A DNA stretch of 64,000 nt from Streptomyces sp. DH5 (GCF_020873915.1 NZ_JAHWGP010000023.1:1-64000); one strand, 5' to 3'; shown: positions 52,059 through 60,469, counted from the first letter of the stretch. The notes: a model not told the origin generated them from the letters alone. Numbers and translations are program-made.

Positions 52059-53007
52059 CATGACCAGGATGCACGAGTTGCGCGCCGATGCGCCGACGCC
52101 GGACCGGGCGCGGCTGGCTCCCGGCCGCCAGAAGCTGCTGGGAGCAGCGCAGCAGAGCTCTGCCCGCAGGATACGGCTGGACTGGCGCGTGACGGCTGCG
52201 GGGGGCGCCGCGACGGTGATCACCATCGCGGTGCTGGTGACCATGCTCGTCGGTGGCGATGGACCCGAGCGCGGCGTGCAGCCTGCCGGCCCGGACCCGA
52301 CGTCCGCGACGGCACTCCTGGAGCAGGCGGCGGAAGTGGTGTCGGAGCAGCCGGATCTGCATCCGCGTGACGGCCAGTGGGTCTACCTGAAGACCGCGCA
52401 GTGCCTGAACGGAGCGTCGGACGCGGCGCCCGACGCCAAGCCCGAGGTGAGCGAGGAGTGGGTCCAGTACGACAGCCCCGCGAGGGAGGACGACAAGGAC
52501 GGCGACAACGAGCCCTCGCAGCGGCGGCTGTATCGCCTGCTCGCCTCGCTGCCGGATGACCCCGCCGAGATCCGGAAGCAGGCGGTGGACATGTTCCCCA
52601 TGGGCGAGGACTCCGGCTTGACGGGTGAGCAGATCGAGACCTTCGCGCTCCTGGCGACCCTCAACGAGGCCTATCCCGTGCATCCGCAGGGACTGGCCAA
52701 GCTGTACCGGGCCCTGGCCGCGGACCCCGGGATCGAGGTGGTCCCGCACCTGGTGAAGGACCCCCTGGGGCACGACGCCATCGCCATATACCCGGACCTG
52801 GGCAGCGAGGCCGTTCAGCGCCGGGAGTACCTCCTCGACCCCGACACCTTCCAGTACCGGGGGAACCAGTCGGTTGTGGTGAGCGACTACGAGGAGAAGT
52901 ACCCGGACGGCTCGTCGGCTGGGCGCTCGCACAAGAAGGGCGAGGTCACATTCTGCGAGATGAAGATGACCCAGTCCCTCGTCGACCGGGACGGCGAGAA
53001 GCCCTGA
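52051..53007 (+). CDS. CU044_5270 family membrane protein, putative sigma regulator
   Basis: 318 residues. A cytoplasmic N-terminus of about 47 residues (MHELRADAPTPDRARLAPGRQKLL), one helix (about 49-67, AAGGAATVITIAVLVTMLV) and a large external domain with WVYLKTAQCLNG, LLASLPDDPAEIRKQAVDMFP and DPLGHDAIAIYPDLG. This matches the CU044_5270 family, nearly always next to ECF sigma genes. It is probably an anti-sigma-like or signal-sensing protein, though it lacks a classical anti-sigma zinc motif. Confidence 0.85.
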   Translation: MDDMTRMHELRADAPTPDRARLAPGRQKLLGAAQQSSARRIRLDWRVTAAGGAATVITIAVLVTMLVGGDGPERGVQPAGPDPTSATALLEQAAEVVSEQPDLHPRDGQWVYLKTAQCLNGASDAAPDAKPEVSEEWVQYDSPAREDDKDGDNEPSQRRLYRLLASLPDDPAEIRKQAVDMFPMGEDSGLTGEQIETFALLATLNEAYPVHPQGLAKLYRALAADPGIEVVPHLVKDPLGHDAIAIYPDLGSEAVQRREYLLDPDTFQYRGNQSVVVSDYEEKYPDGSSAGRSHKKGEVTFCEMKMTQSLVDRDGEKP

Positions 53008-53436
53008 ACCGGCCGGGCGGAAGTGGCCCAGTGCTCGTGAGCCTTTCGGCGGGCCGACCCGGCGGCGCTGAGCGGCCGGCCCTGCGCAGAGGCGGAGGGC
53101 ACCAAGTCCGGCCCGCTCCGGGATTCGACGGAGCGGTGCAACGGGACGGCGGTGCCTTCTGGTTGCAGATCGACCCGTATCTGATCGTCTCCGTCAATAA
53201 TGCTGAGCCGCCTGCGGGGTGACGGCGCGATCGACCGTCCACGATCATCGGTGAGGCCGGTGACGGTTGGTTCTGGGCCGATGTTCTCGTACCTCCGCAA
53301 CTTGTAGAGCGCGCTTGGGCTTTTCCGTCCCGGCGGTCGGCTTGACACCCGTAACGGAGGGTGCCTGCCGGTGTACGGCTAGCGGGCAGTCGGGGGAGCC
53401 GACGAGTCGTCGGAGTGAAGTGTGGGCGGCGTCTCG
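53008..53436. other. Intergenic region without recognised gene
   Basis: 430 bp between the sigma operon and a convergent toxin gene. Short plus-strand frames are weak. A 63-residue frame at 53031 with FWLQIDPYLIVSV has no start signal and no family match. Confidence 0.3.
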
Positions 53437-53883
53437 TCAGACCTTCTCGACTCGCACGGAGTGTCCGGCGAGGAGCTGATTCATGTCGTCGGTGTCGGAG
53501 GTGAAGACGGTTGCCTCAGCTCCCTGCGCGGCTTCCTGCCCGGCCACGGCCGCCAGAATTGCGTCGATGGCGTACTTGTGCCCATGCAGGCCGGCTGTCT
53601 TCAGCATGTCGCGCGCCATGGCGATCACCTGGTCGTCCGTGTGTACGACGCGGATCCGGCACAGCGTCCAGTTCCACAGTGCCTGCCTCGACGCTTCGCG
53701 AGGGTCCCATGCCTCCAAGGTCGTGAGCGCCGAGGTGACGATCGGGATGTCGAGCCGTGGAGCCGTCTTGATCAGCGCTGCCATCTCCCGATCGCCCTGA
53801 ACCGCCTTGGAGAGAGCCTCGGAGTCGAACACGAAGACGCGCTGTCGCGGCCGATGCAGCCTTGCCCGGGCGGTGCGGCTCAC
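53437..53883 (-). CDS. PIN-domain toxin
   Basis: 148 residues, GTG start overlapping the antitoxin stop. FVFDSEALSKAVQ, TTLEAWDPREA, KYAIDAILAAVAGQ and TVFTSDTDDMNQLL supply the four acidic residues of a PIN nuclease (Asp, Glu, Asp, Asp), so it should be catalytically competent. PIN toxins cleave tRNA or rRNA. The pair with the upstream ribbon-helix-helix antitoxin looks complete. Confidence 0.87.
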   Translation of the reverse strand: MSRTARARLHRPRQRVFVFDSEALSKAVQGDREMAALIKTAPRLDIPIVTSALTTLEAWDPREASRQALWNWTLCRIRVVHTDDQVIAMARDMLKTAGLHGHKYAIDAILAAVAGQEAAQGAEATVFTSDTDDMNQLLAGHSVRVEKV

Positions 53884-54146
53884 GGGGCCTCGTCCGAATG
53901 TGATCGCTGCTCGTCATGCCAGCCGTCTATGGCGGCGATGCGGTCCAGCGCTGCCTGCTGCTCGTCGTCCGTCACGGCGCCGTGCTCTTCCTCAAGGCGC
54001 CCGGCCAGCTCGCGCAGTCGGTCCATGGCGTCCTGATGAGCGGCGGCGGCCGCGATATAGCCGGACACTCCGCGTGCGTCGACGCGCTCCTTGATCGATT
54101 CCACCAGCTCTTCCGGCACGGTGATGGTGATCTTCCGGGTTGCCAT
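53880..54146 (-). CDS. Ribbon-helix-helix (CopG/ParD-type) antitoxin
   Basis: 88 residues. ATRKITITVPEELVESIKERVDARGVSGYI is the ribbon-helix-helix DNA-binding unit. The acidic/helical tail (EEEHGAVTDDEQQAALDRIAAIDGWHD) would wrap the toxin. First gene of the module, with a palindrome over its start codon. Confidence 0.87.
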   Translation of the reverse strand: MATRKITITVPEELVESIKERVDARGVSGYIAAAAAHQDAMDRLRELAGRLEEEHGAVTDDEQQAALDRIAAIDGWHDEQRSHSDEAP

Positions 54147-54158
54147 ACTTCAAGTATG
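54144..54158 (-). promoter_or_regulatory. Palindromic operator over the antitoxin start
   Basis: CATACTT-C-AAGTATG is a perfect 7-bp-arm palindrome whose CAT is the complement of the antitoxin start codon. It is far more AT-rich than its surroundings. The module is therefore probably leaderless and shut off by its own antitoxin. Confidence 0.7.
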
Positions 54159-54248
54159 CCATGTTCGCCCGGCTCGGAGGCCGTGCCGGATGATGCAGAT
54201 CCTTTGGGAGATATTCGGGAGATCAACTCCCCGTCCGCTCACGCAAAA

Positions 54249-54275
54249 CGGCCCCGGACGAGGAGTCCGAGGCCG
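54249..54275 (-). terminator. tRNA-Arg terminator, copy B
   Basis: CGGCCCCGGAC and GTCCGAGGCCG arms, followed on the minus strand by TTTTGCGT. A Rho-independent terminator belonging to the duplicated tRNA-Arg end. Confidence 0.75.
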
Positions 54276-54324
54276 AGTAGGGGCCCTCCTTGGGGAAGAA
54301 ACCCCAGGTAAGAGCGGTAATGCG

Positions 54325-54363
54325 TGGTGCCCCCGGCAGGATTCGAACCTGCGACACCCGCTT
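54325..54363 (-). other. tRNA-Arg(CCU) 3'-end fragment 2
   Basis: Plus-strand TGGTGCCCCCGGCAGGATTC and GAACCTGCGACACCCGCTT complement the encoded CCA, acceptor strand and T-arm. After CTT the sequence departs from a tRNA, so only the 3' end is present. It is identical to fragment 3 in this core. Confidence 0.8.
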
Positions 54364-54614
54364 GAGGAGTGGGATCGAATCTCTGACGGGTGGTGCTTGG
54401 TCGTGCCGCGCGGTGCTCTTCTGCCTGATCAGCGCCGCGCGGCACGGTCAGCCCACCCGGCTGAGGACGGCTCCTGTCGCGCAGTGCGCTCACGCGCCGC
54501 TCACGCATGGGGCGGCCGTGGGGTGTCCAATGGCGAACCAGGCTGGGGCGCGGAAGGCTGATCGTCTCCCGTGGGTGCACGGGGGGAGTAGCACCTCCCG
54601 AAGCCATCCTGTAA

Positions 54615-54644
54615 CTAACTCTAATGTTGCTAACTGTGATGTTA
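54615..54644 (+). promoter_or_regulatory. Tandem 15-bp repeats upstream of the ATPase gene
   Basis: CTAACTCTAATGTTG followed directly by CTAACTGTGATGTTA, 38 bp before the start. The sharply AT-rich patch in a GC-rich genome suggests a promoter with a direct-repeat operator. Confidence 0.6.
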
Positions 54645-54681
54645 GTATCTGCGGGATGCGTAGCACCGGGGAGGCGGCGGC

Positions 54682-56100
54682 ATGGCAGATTTCGTGGGCA
54701 GGCGGCACGAGCTCGAGACTCTGGATCGCGAGCTGGGCAAGGTGACGGCCGGGGTCGGTGGGGAGCGGCCCGGGCGGTGCGTGATGCTTCGAGGGCGCCG
54801 CCGGGTGGGTAAGTCGCGACTGGTGGAGCGGTTCGCCGAGAGGTCCGGTGCGCCGTTCCTCTTCTATGCCGCCACGGGGGCGTCGCCGGGGGCGGACCTG
54901 GAGCGGCTCAGCCAGGATGCGCGGTCGTCCAGCCTTCCGCTGGCGAATCTGCTGTCTGCGGCCCGCCCGGCGAGTTGGGATGCCGCCTTCGACGTACTGG
55001 CGGCGGCACTGCCGCACGACCGGGCGAGCGTGGTGGTCATGGACGAGGTGCCCTATTTGATGGATGCGGAGGGCGCCTTCGAGGGCATGCTTCAGCGGGC
55101 CTGGGACCGAGTGCTGGAGAAGAAGCCGGTTCTGCTGGTTCTCATCGGTTCCGACCTGTCGATGATGGAGGCGCTGAACAGCTATGGACGCCCGTTCCAC
55201 CAGCGCGGACGGGAGATGGTGCTGGGTCCGCTGAACCCGGCGGAGGTGGGGGAGATGCTCGGCCTCGATCCCGCCTCGGCCTTCGACGCGGCCTTGATCA
55301 CCGGTGGACTGCCTCTGATCTGTGCGGAGTGGACGCACGGCGCCGGGATGTGGGAGTTCCTGCGGGCGGCGCTCAGCGATCCGGTCTCGGCCTTGCTGGT
55401 GTCGGCGGAGCGCTCGCTCGCCGCAGAGTTCCCCCAGCAGGTCCAGGCACGCACCGTTCTTTCGGCGATCGGCAGCGGTGAGCGGACGTTCTCCAACATC
55501 GCCCGCGCCGCCGGCGGGATCGGGGCGACCCCGCTACAGCGGTCGCTGGGGATCCTCGCGGACAAGCGGGTGATCGCGGCGGAGCTTCCCGTGTCCACGC
55601 GGCCTTCGAAGGACCGTCGCTACCGGGTCGCGGATCCCTACCTCCGCTTCTGGCTGAAGCTCCTGGGTCCGGCGATGGAGGAGATCGAGCGGGGCCGGGG
55701 TGACCTGACGCTGCGGCGCATCCGCGAAAACTGGACCAGCTGGCGTGGCAGGGCCGTTGAACCTCTGGTGCGCGAGGCGCTGGCACGGCTGCTGCCCGAC
55801 GCGAACCTCCCCGCCGCCCCCGCCATCGGCGGTTACTGGACCCGTACCAACGATGTGGAGATCGACGTCGTGGGAGCGGACCGCGCGCCGGTCGCCAAGG
55901 AGCTGTTGTTCGTCGGCTCGGTGAAGTGGCTGGAGAACTCCCCGTTCGACCGGCACGATCTCGCGGCCCTGCACCGACACCGCGCCGCGCTCACGCCTGA
56001 CCCCGTGCCTGTGATCGCTGTCTCGCGCAGTGGGACCGACTGTGCGGGGCTCGACACCGCGTACGGCCCGGCGGAACTCCTCGCGGCGTGGTCCTCCTGA
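54682..56100 (+). CDS. AAA ATPase with C-terminal DUF234 (nuclease-like) domain
   Basis: 472 residues, ATG after GGGGAGG. FVGRRHELETLDRELGKV opens, then the P-loop RGRRRVGKSRLVERF (about 37-51) and Walker B VVVMDEVPYLMD (about 117-128). A winged helix (about 270-305) and a C-terminal DUF234 domain follow, with YWTRTNDVEIDVVG and LLFVGSVKWLENS that resemble the ExD...xxK core of PD-(D/E)XK nucleases. This ATPase group (ATPase_2/DUF234) is frequent in mobile and archaeal genomes; the role is unknown. It sits alone between two tRNA-Arg 3' fragments. Confidence 0.88.
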   Translation: MADFVGRRHELETLDRELGKVTAGVGGERPGRCVMLRGRRRVGKSRLVERFAERSGAPFLFYAATGASPGADLERLSQDARSSSLPLANLLSAARPASWDAAFDVLAAALPHDRASVVVMDEVPYLMDAEGAFEGMLQRAWDRVLEKKPVLLVLIGSDLSMMEALNSYGRPFHQRGREMVLGPLNPAEVGEMLGLDPASAFDAALITGGLPLICAEWTHGAGMWEFLRAALSDPVSALLVSAERSLAAEFPQQVQARTVLSAIGSGERTFSNIARAAGGIGATPLQRSLGILADKRVIAAELPVSTRPSKDRRYRVADPYLRFWLKLLGPAMEEIERGRGDLTLRRIRENWTSWRGRAVEPLVREALARLLPDANLPAAPAIGGYWTRTNDVEIDVVGADRAPVAKELLFVGSVKWLENSPFDRHDLAALHRHRAALTPDPVPVIAVSRSGTDCAGLDTAYGPAELLAAWSS

Positions 56101-56192
56101 GCATGCCGGAATACGTGCGGGTGCCAGGTGTATGGCCTGTCGCCCAACTCGGGTCGGCCGAGCCTTCGGCCCACCGCGACGGGTGACGTCTT

Positions 56193-56325
56193 CCCGCTCA
56201 CGCAAACGGCCCCGGACGACGAGTCCGAGGCCGACCAGGGCGCCTCCCTGGGGAGGAAACCCCAGGTCAGCGGCGTAACGCGTTGTGCCCCCGGCAGGAT
56301 TCGAACCTGCGACACCCGCTTTAGG
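56193..56325. repeat. Direct repeat C: tRNA-Arg 3' end with terminator
   Basis: Partner of 54235-54369. Hairpin at 56207-56233 and the CCTGGGGAGGAAACCCCAGG segment correspond. Defines the right end of a 2-kb unit carrying the ATPase gene. Confidence 0.75.
56207..56233 (-). terminator. tRNA-Arg terminator, copy C
   Basis: CGGCCCCGGAC / GTCCGAGGCCG hairpin, the counterpart of 54249-54275, downstream (minus strand) of fragment 3. Confidence 0.7.
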
Positions 56326-56332
56326 AGAGCGG
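56286..56332 (-). other. tRNA-Arg(CCU) 3'-half fragment 3
   Basis: The longest of the three fragments. The complement gives the anticodon arm CCGCT-CTCCTAA-AGCGG (anticodon CCU), variable loop, T-arm and acceptor strand, without CCA. The D-arm and 5' acceptor strand are not found in the following 60 bp, so this is not a functional tRNA. Confidence 0.8.
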
Positions 56333-56333
56333 C

Positions 56334-56941
56334 TGGGCGACCTTGCGCCTGAGCTGGGACTTCGCTGACCGAGGTAGCGGGCGGGTACCCGACTGCGGGG
56401 CACCGGCGTTGACCGTGGCTGACCCCTGCATCTGGCACGACAGTGGCATGAACCTCAGCCGACGACAGCCAGCCACGACGGCGGGTGCGTCGACCGACCA
56501 GGCGCGCGTGTGCCTCGATGTACCCCCACTGGCCTTCACCGCGCTGCGAGTGCCGTCGACCAGAGCAAGCGGCGACGGCCGGCACGTGAGGGCGGTGCCT
56601 GAACCTTCAGCTTGGGAAGCTGCGGGCATATGCGGTTCGTTTGGGCTCTGACCTGCGCGTACCTACGGTGAGGCCTCGCGGGGGTGATCGCTTTCAACCT
56701 GGTGCGCTTGAAACACCTGCCGTCGTCGTTGAGCACTCGGTCGCTCCTAGAGCTTCTGCGCCCTACCCCACTTCATCACTCTGGCCGTGCAGCCACTTGG
56801 AGGTCATTAGGCTTGTTGTCCTTCCACTCTGTATGGAGAGCGTGTGGTGGGGGAGGACGAGGCCGGGTGCACCGGTGCTGTAAGGCACTGCTGACGGAGG
56901 GTGGGCCGCATCCGGCTATTTACGTAAAGGGGGCAAAGGTG
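56334..56941. other. Element remnant and upstream region of the kinase gene
   Basis: No gene is called. 56432-56450 (CTGGCACGACAGTGGCATG) resembles integrase arm repeats near 50321. 56606-56656 repeats TCAGCTTGGGAAGC plus a TCTGACCTGCG tail found at the tRNA-Gly fragment (50170-50219). The last 60 bp, with CTATTTACGTAAAGGGGGC, should hold the kinase promoter. A long in-frame extension of the kinase frame exists but has no start signal. Confidence 0.45.
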
Positions 56942-59182
56942 ATGGACGGTGGACAGGAGCAGCTCGGGGAGCGCGTATTGGCGCAGGCTGCCGCGATCTT
57001 CTCCGCCCGTTCGGACGTCGGCGCGGCCGAGCTGCTCCGCGCGGTTGCGAGGCTGGAGTTCGAACAGACGGAGGACGGGTATACGACGGCCACCAACTGG
57101 CACGACTACTACTGGGCTGCCGTCTTCTACATCGACGCGGTGGACTTTCCTAGCTTCGGCGATGAGGTTTTGGACCACTTGCTGCCAACGATCATTGAAG
57201 TAGCCAGTCAGAATGGTCGATCGGCCGTCGACCGGATCCTGGTCAAACCGGCGCTTCCAGCCCCAGACGCGAACTGGCGGCAAGCGCTGGAGGGAGAAGA
57301 GGTATCGACGCCCCTCCAACCGCACGACATACGCATGACCGAGGGTAAACGTGCTCGCATCACCGAGGTCACGCGTATGCGACTCTTCGACACCCTTCGA
57401 CTGCGGAACGTCGACTGGTCTGGCAGGCTGGAAGAAGTGGAATTTCTCAAGCGCATTTTCGATCTGGATGCGCTGGAAAGCTACGATTCACGCTTCAAGA
57501 CGGCCGCAGGGGACATCTACCAGCACCGCGTCAATAACTATGACTGGGAAGCAGACTGGGTGTTCACCGACGAGCGCTTCGGTCTTAACCACGGCCCGGA
57601 CACAGTCCTTCTGCGCTTCCTCTCCGAAATGCTTCACCCCGTCGTGCGGACTGACGGGGAAGAGCTGCGAGAGCTGCTGGAACTGTTCAACACTTTGCTG
57701 GCCCGCGATGGTTACGCGATCGTACCCGTTGACTCCATTAGCGGCTACCCAATCTACGGCGGGCGCCGCATAGCAGTACAGGCACGCCCCATGATCTCAG
57801 GCCTTTCTCGGTCGACATCCAACCGCGTGTCTGAGGCCAAGGAGGGTACGCTGAATCCGTACGACTTGGTGCGCGCTCAAGCCCGCGGAGACCGGAAGGA
57901 CTACCGCCTTGATCGACTCCCCATGGAGGAAGGCGGGCAGGCAAAGGTTTTCCGTGCTGTACACAAGCCGACCGAGGCCGAAGTCGCCTTCAAGCGTAGG
58001 ATCTCCGAACGGGAAACTCCTGCCGCACGTATGCGACGTGAGATCGAGATCTCCCAACTCCTCGGTCGACACCCCCACTACATGCCCATCCTGGACTCCA
58101 ACCCAGAAGATGGCTGGCTCGTCATGCCGATGGCAAAGGCGACCGCGGAAGACCGACGAGACGACCTCAAGGGCCCTGCGCAGCTTCGATCCCTAGTCGA
58201 GGCGCTTATGGACGTACTGGAACTCGCTCACACTCACGACTGGCTCCACCGCGACGTCAAGCCTTCCAATATCTTGCTGCTGGACAGCCGATGGACTCTT
58301 GCCGACTGGGGGATCGTCCGGCGTCCGAGAGGCCAAACGACAAAGGCTGGCCGTACACGCTTCGAGATCGGCACGGAGGGCTTCGCGGCACCTGAACTCT
58401 TCGTCGCTGCGCATGAAGCCACGCCGGCCGCTGATATTTATGGCATAGGGCGCGTAATCGCGTGGGCGCTCACGGGCAAGTATCCGCAGATGAACATGCC
58501 GCTTCTGCCTGACCCGGGACCATGGAGGAACATCACTCGGGTGGCTACCCATCATGACCCAAAGCAAAGGCCACAGAGTATCCAGGACCTCCGCGAATTG
58601 ATCAACCGCGAGCTCACAGAACCAGCGGAACCGCCGACCGAACGAGCTAAGCGGTTGTGGGAACGGACACGCGCCGGTGATCCGGCAGCCGTGACTTCCC
58701 TGCTCGAACTGATCGCGGATCATCCTGAGGACTATGAGCTGTATCTTCACTCGCTGACAGGGCTTTCGGCCGAACAGGCAGGTCCCTGGCTGTCCCGCAA
58801 CCCCCAAGGGAGCGACCGCCTACTCAAGGCCATGGCTAAACACGCCGATGGCCGAAGTACACGACGCGTTCAGTTCAGCGAAGCTGCCCGAGCTGTCCTA
58901 TGGCTTCACGACGTCGCTAACTTCGCTGCGGCGAAGGACGACTGGGACCTCCTTGACGAGGCTGCGCGCACGATGTGCATCTGGGATGCTGCGTGGGACC
59001 AATGGAACGCCCAAGATCAAATTGCGCCCTGGCTGCGCTCTTTGTCGGGACAGGCGGCTCAGCTTGTAGCTGCAGTTTTGCGTGATCACCCCCGTTCTGC
59101 GCGGCACTTTTCTGGATTGGCGCAAGACGGGACCGTTGATCTGTGGATCCGCCAGGCGATTCGTGTCGCCGTCGAGACGTAG
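56942..59182 (+). CDS. AbiJ-NTD3 / protein-kinase fusion, probable phage-defence protein
   Basis: 746 residues from the ATG at 56942. Residues about 139-276 match the AbiJ N-terminal domain 3: FLKRIFDLDALESYDSRFKT, AAGDIYQHRVNNYDWEADWV, and ISGYPIYGGRR. Residues about 320-555 are a Ser/Thr protein kinase with EEGGQAKVF, the Lys of VAFKRR, HRDVKPSNILLL (near 436-447), DWG in place of DFG (near 454) and an intact APE-like AAPELF. A helical tail of about 190 residues follows. AbiJ-NTD domains are known from abortive-infection proteins. GC content and codon use are lower than in the core genes, and the next gene has a HEPN-like protein, which fits a defence island. Confidence 0.82.
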   Translation: MDGGQEQLGERVLAQAAAIFSARSDVGAAELLRAVARLEFEQTEDGYTTATNWHDYYWAAVFYIDAVDFPSFGDEVLDHLLPTIIEVASQNGRSAVDRILVKPALPAPDANWRQALEGEEVSTPLQPHDIRMTEGKRARITEVTRMRLFDTLRLRNVDWSGRLEEVEFLKRIFDLDALESYDSRFKTAAGDIYQHRVNNYDWEADWVFTDERFGLNHGPDTVLLRFLSEMLHPVVRTDGEELRELLELFNTLLARDGYAIVPVDSISGYPIYGGRRIAVQARPMISGLSRSTSNRVSEAKEGTLNPYDLVRAQARGDRKDYRLDRLPMEEGGQAKVFRAVHKPTEAEVAFKRRISERETPAARMRREIEISQLLGRHPHYMPILDSNPEDGWLVMPMAKATAEDRRDDLKGPAQLRSLVEALMDVLELAHTHDWLHRDVKPSNILLLDSRWTLADWGIVRRPRGQTTKAGRTRFEIGTEGFAAPELFVAAHEATPAADIYGIGRVIAWALTGKYPQMNMPLLPDPGPWRNITRVATHHDPKQRPQSIQDLRELINRELTEPAEPPTERAKRLWERTRAGDPAAVTSLLELIADHPEDYELYLHSLTGLSAEQAGPWLSRNPQGSDRLLKAMAKHADGRSTRRVQFSEAARAVLWLHDVANFAAAKDDWDLLDEAARTMCIWDAAWDQWNAQDQIAPWLRSLSGQAAQLVAAVLRDHPRSARHFSGLAQDGTVDLWIRQAIRVAVET

Positions 59183-59429
59183 CAGTCATAGGGAGGCGGA
59201 GCCACCTCGGTCAGGTCGGCCACGGTCACCTCGGGGGTGCTGTCGGCCACTAATCAGCGTGGCCCTCGCTGAGCTTCCTCTCCCCGTAGGGGGATTTAGT
59301 GAAGATGCCCGCTCAACCGTTCTGCAGTAACCAAGCCAGTGCTCATTCACCACATGCCTCGTGCACTGCAAACTCTGATCTACAGACTGGCAGGCGCACC
59401 TCATTACCCAACCCTAGGGGGAGATTGAT

Positions 59430-60272
59430 ATGGCCAAAAGGGATTTCACCGCTAACGCGCTAGTTCCTCATGGACATCACCAGAATTGGGACCTGATCGA
59501 AGAAATTATTCGCGAGTTAGAAAGGGTCACTGACCAGTGGCAGGGTGCAGAGACCGAAATTACCGTTAAGGGTAAGCGGGAGCTCTACGGCAGGTACGAC
59601 ACCTTAATCGATGCCAAGGTGGGTCTGGGGGATGACCATCGTGATGTCACAGAGGTGGACATCTCGCGTATTGAGCGTGATGGAGATGACTCCGACATGT
59701 ACGCTTCGGTGACTCTTTCGAAGAATCAGAAGGACACTTCCTGGGTGTTCGCCTCGGGGCCTGTGAAGCGCGATTGCGAAGGGCTCGTGCGAACCCTTCA
59801 AAACTTCATTCTGCAAGCAATTAACTATCCTGAGCTTGCGAGGATGAATTCTGGAGGAGGGGGTGACATTGAGTCCCGCCTCCAGCACCTTCATTCGGCT
59901 GTGAAGTCCGGCGCGTTGGCTAGGCTGGCGAGTGGTCACGGCGACGAAGCGGTCGAGGAAGCGTGCAAGAGTGTGGGAGCTCGTCTCCGTCAGCTGAGTG
60001 GCCTTGATGATGACGGCGCCTCGCTGGTGACCAATACTCTCGGAGGGCGTCGACTGATCCATATCAACGACGGCCTCTCCAGGACTGACGTGAGCGAACA
60101 GGAGGGTTATATGCACTTGGGGATGGCTCTTTTCCGCGCGGCTCGAAATCCCCGCGCGCATAGGCCTTCAGACCCGAACTTCAATACAGACGAAGTGATC
60201 GAGTGGCTTTCGGTCGCCAGCGCTCTGCATAGGGCGCTTGATCGGGCTAGAGTCACACCCGCTGCGAGATAG
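59430..60272 (+). CDS. TIGR02391 (Hypoth_Ymh) protein with HEPN-like RxxxxH motif
   Basis: 280 residues, ATG preceded by GGGGGAGA. The N-terminal 120 residues are an alpha/beta domain not recognised. The C-terminal domain (about 155-270) fits TIGR02391/Ymh: DEAVEEACKSVGARLRQLSGL, then GYMHLGMALFRAARNPRAHRPSDP. RNPRAH gives the R-x4-H motif of HEPN ribonucleases. Ymh proteins occur in restriction and defence loci. AT-richer codons (for example GAAGAAATTATT near the start) mark transfer. It follows the kinase fusion by 247 bp on the same strand. Confidence 0.8.
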   Translation: MAKRDFTANALVPHGHHQNWDLIEEIIRELERVTDQWQGAETEITVKGKRELYGRYDTLIDAKVGLGDDHRDVTEVDISRIERDGDDSDMYASVTLSKNQKDTSWVFASGPVKRDCEGLVRTLQNFILQAINYPELARMNSGGGGDIESRLQHLHSAVKSGALARLASGHGDEAVEEACKSVGARLRQLSGLDDDGASLVTNTLGGRRLIHINDGLSRTDVSEQEGYMHLGMALFRAARNPRAHRPSDPNFNTDEVIEWLSVASALHRALDRARVTPAAR

Positions 60273-60350
60273 GGTGCACCTAGGTAGCATTGCCCATTTG
60301 TGCGAGTTAGATGAACGGTAGGTCGGTGGAGCGGCTTTGGGCTGGAGCTG

Positions 60351-60461
60351 CTTTGGGGCGAGTGATCATGGCCCCGTAAGCTTCCGGCGAGTCGGGCAGT
60401 CTGTGGACCTGCCCGTTAAAGCACGACGTTGGGGCCATGATCTTAGAGGCTCGCCCCAAAG
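60351..60461. mobile_element. MITE-like 111-bp inverted-repeat element
   Basis: Begins CTTTGGGGCGAG and ends with its exact complement CTCGCCCCAAAG. The arms continue imperfectly through ATCATGGCCCC and GGGGCCATGAT. Inside is a GGGCAG/CTGCCC hairpin. It has no coding capacity. It could be a miniature transposable element or a structured RNA gene; no flanking duplication is obvious. Confidence 0.5.
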
Positions 60462-60469
60462 TGGCTGCC

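Larger units (their letters stand above)
54235..54369. repeat. Direct repeat B: tRNA-Arg 3' end with terminator
   Basis: About 135 bp matching 56193-56325 at high identity. It includes GCTCACGCAAAACGGCCCCG, the hairpin at 54249-54275, CCTTGGGGAAGAAACCCCAG and the tRNA-Arg 3' end. The two copies bracket the DUF234-type ATPase gene. Confidence 0.75.

Noticed and set aside
47931-56332. Complete tRNA genes
   Set aside because: Only 3' parts are present; the D-arm and 5' acceptor strand are missing in each case.
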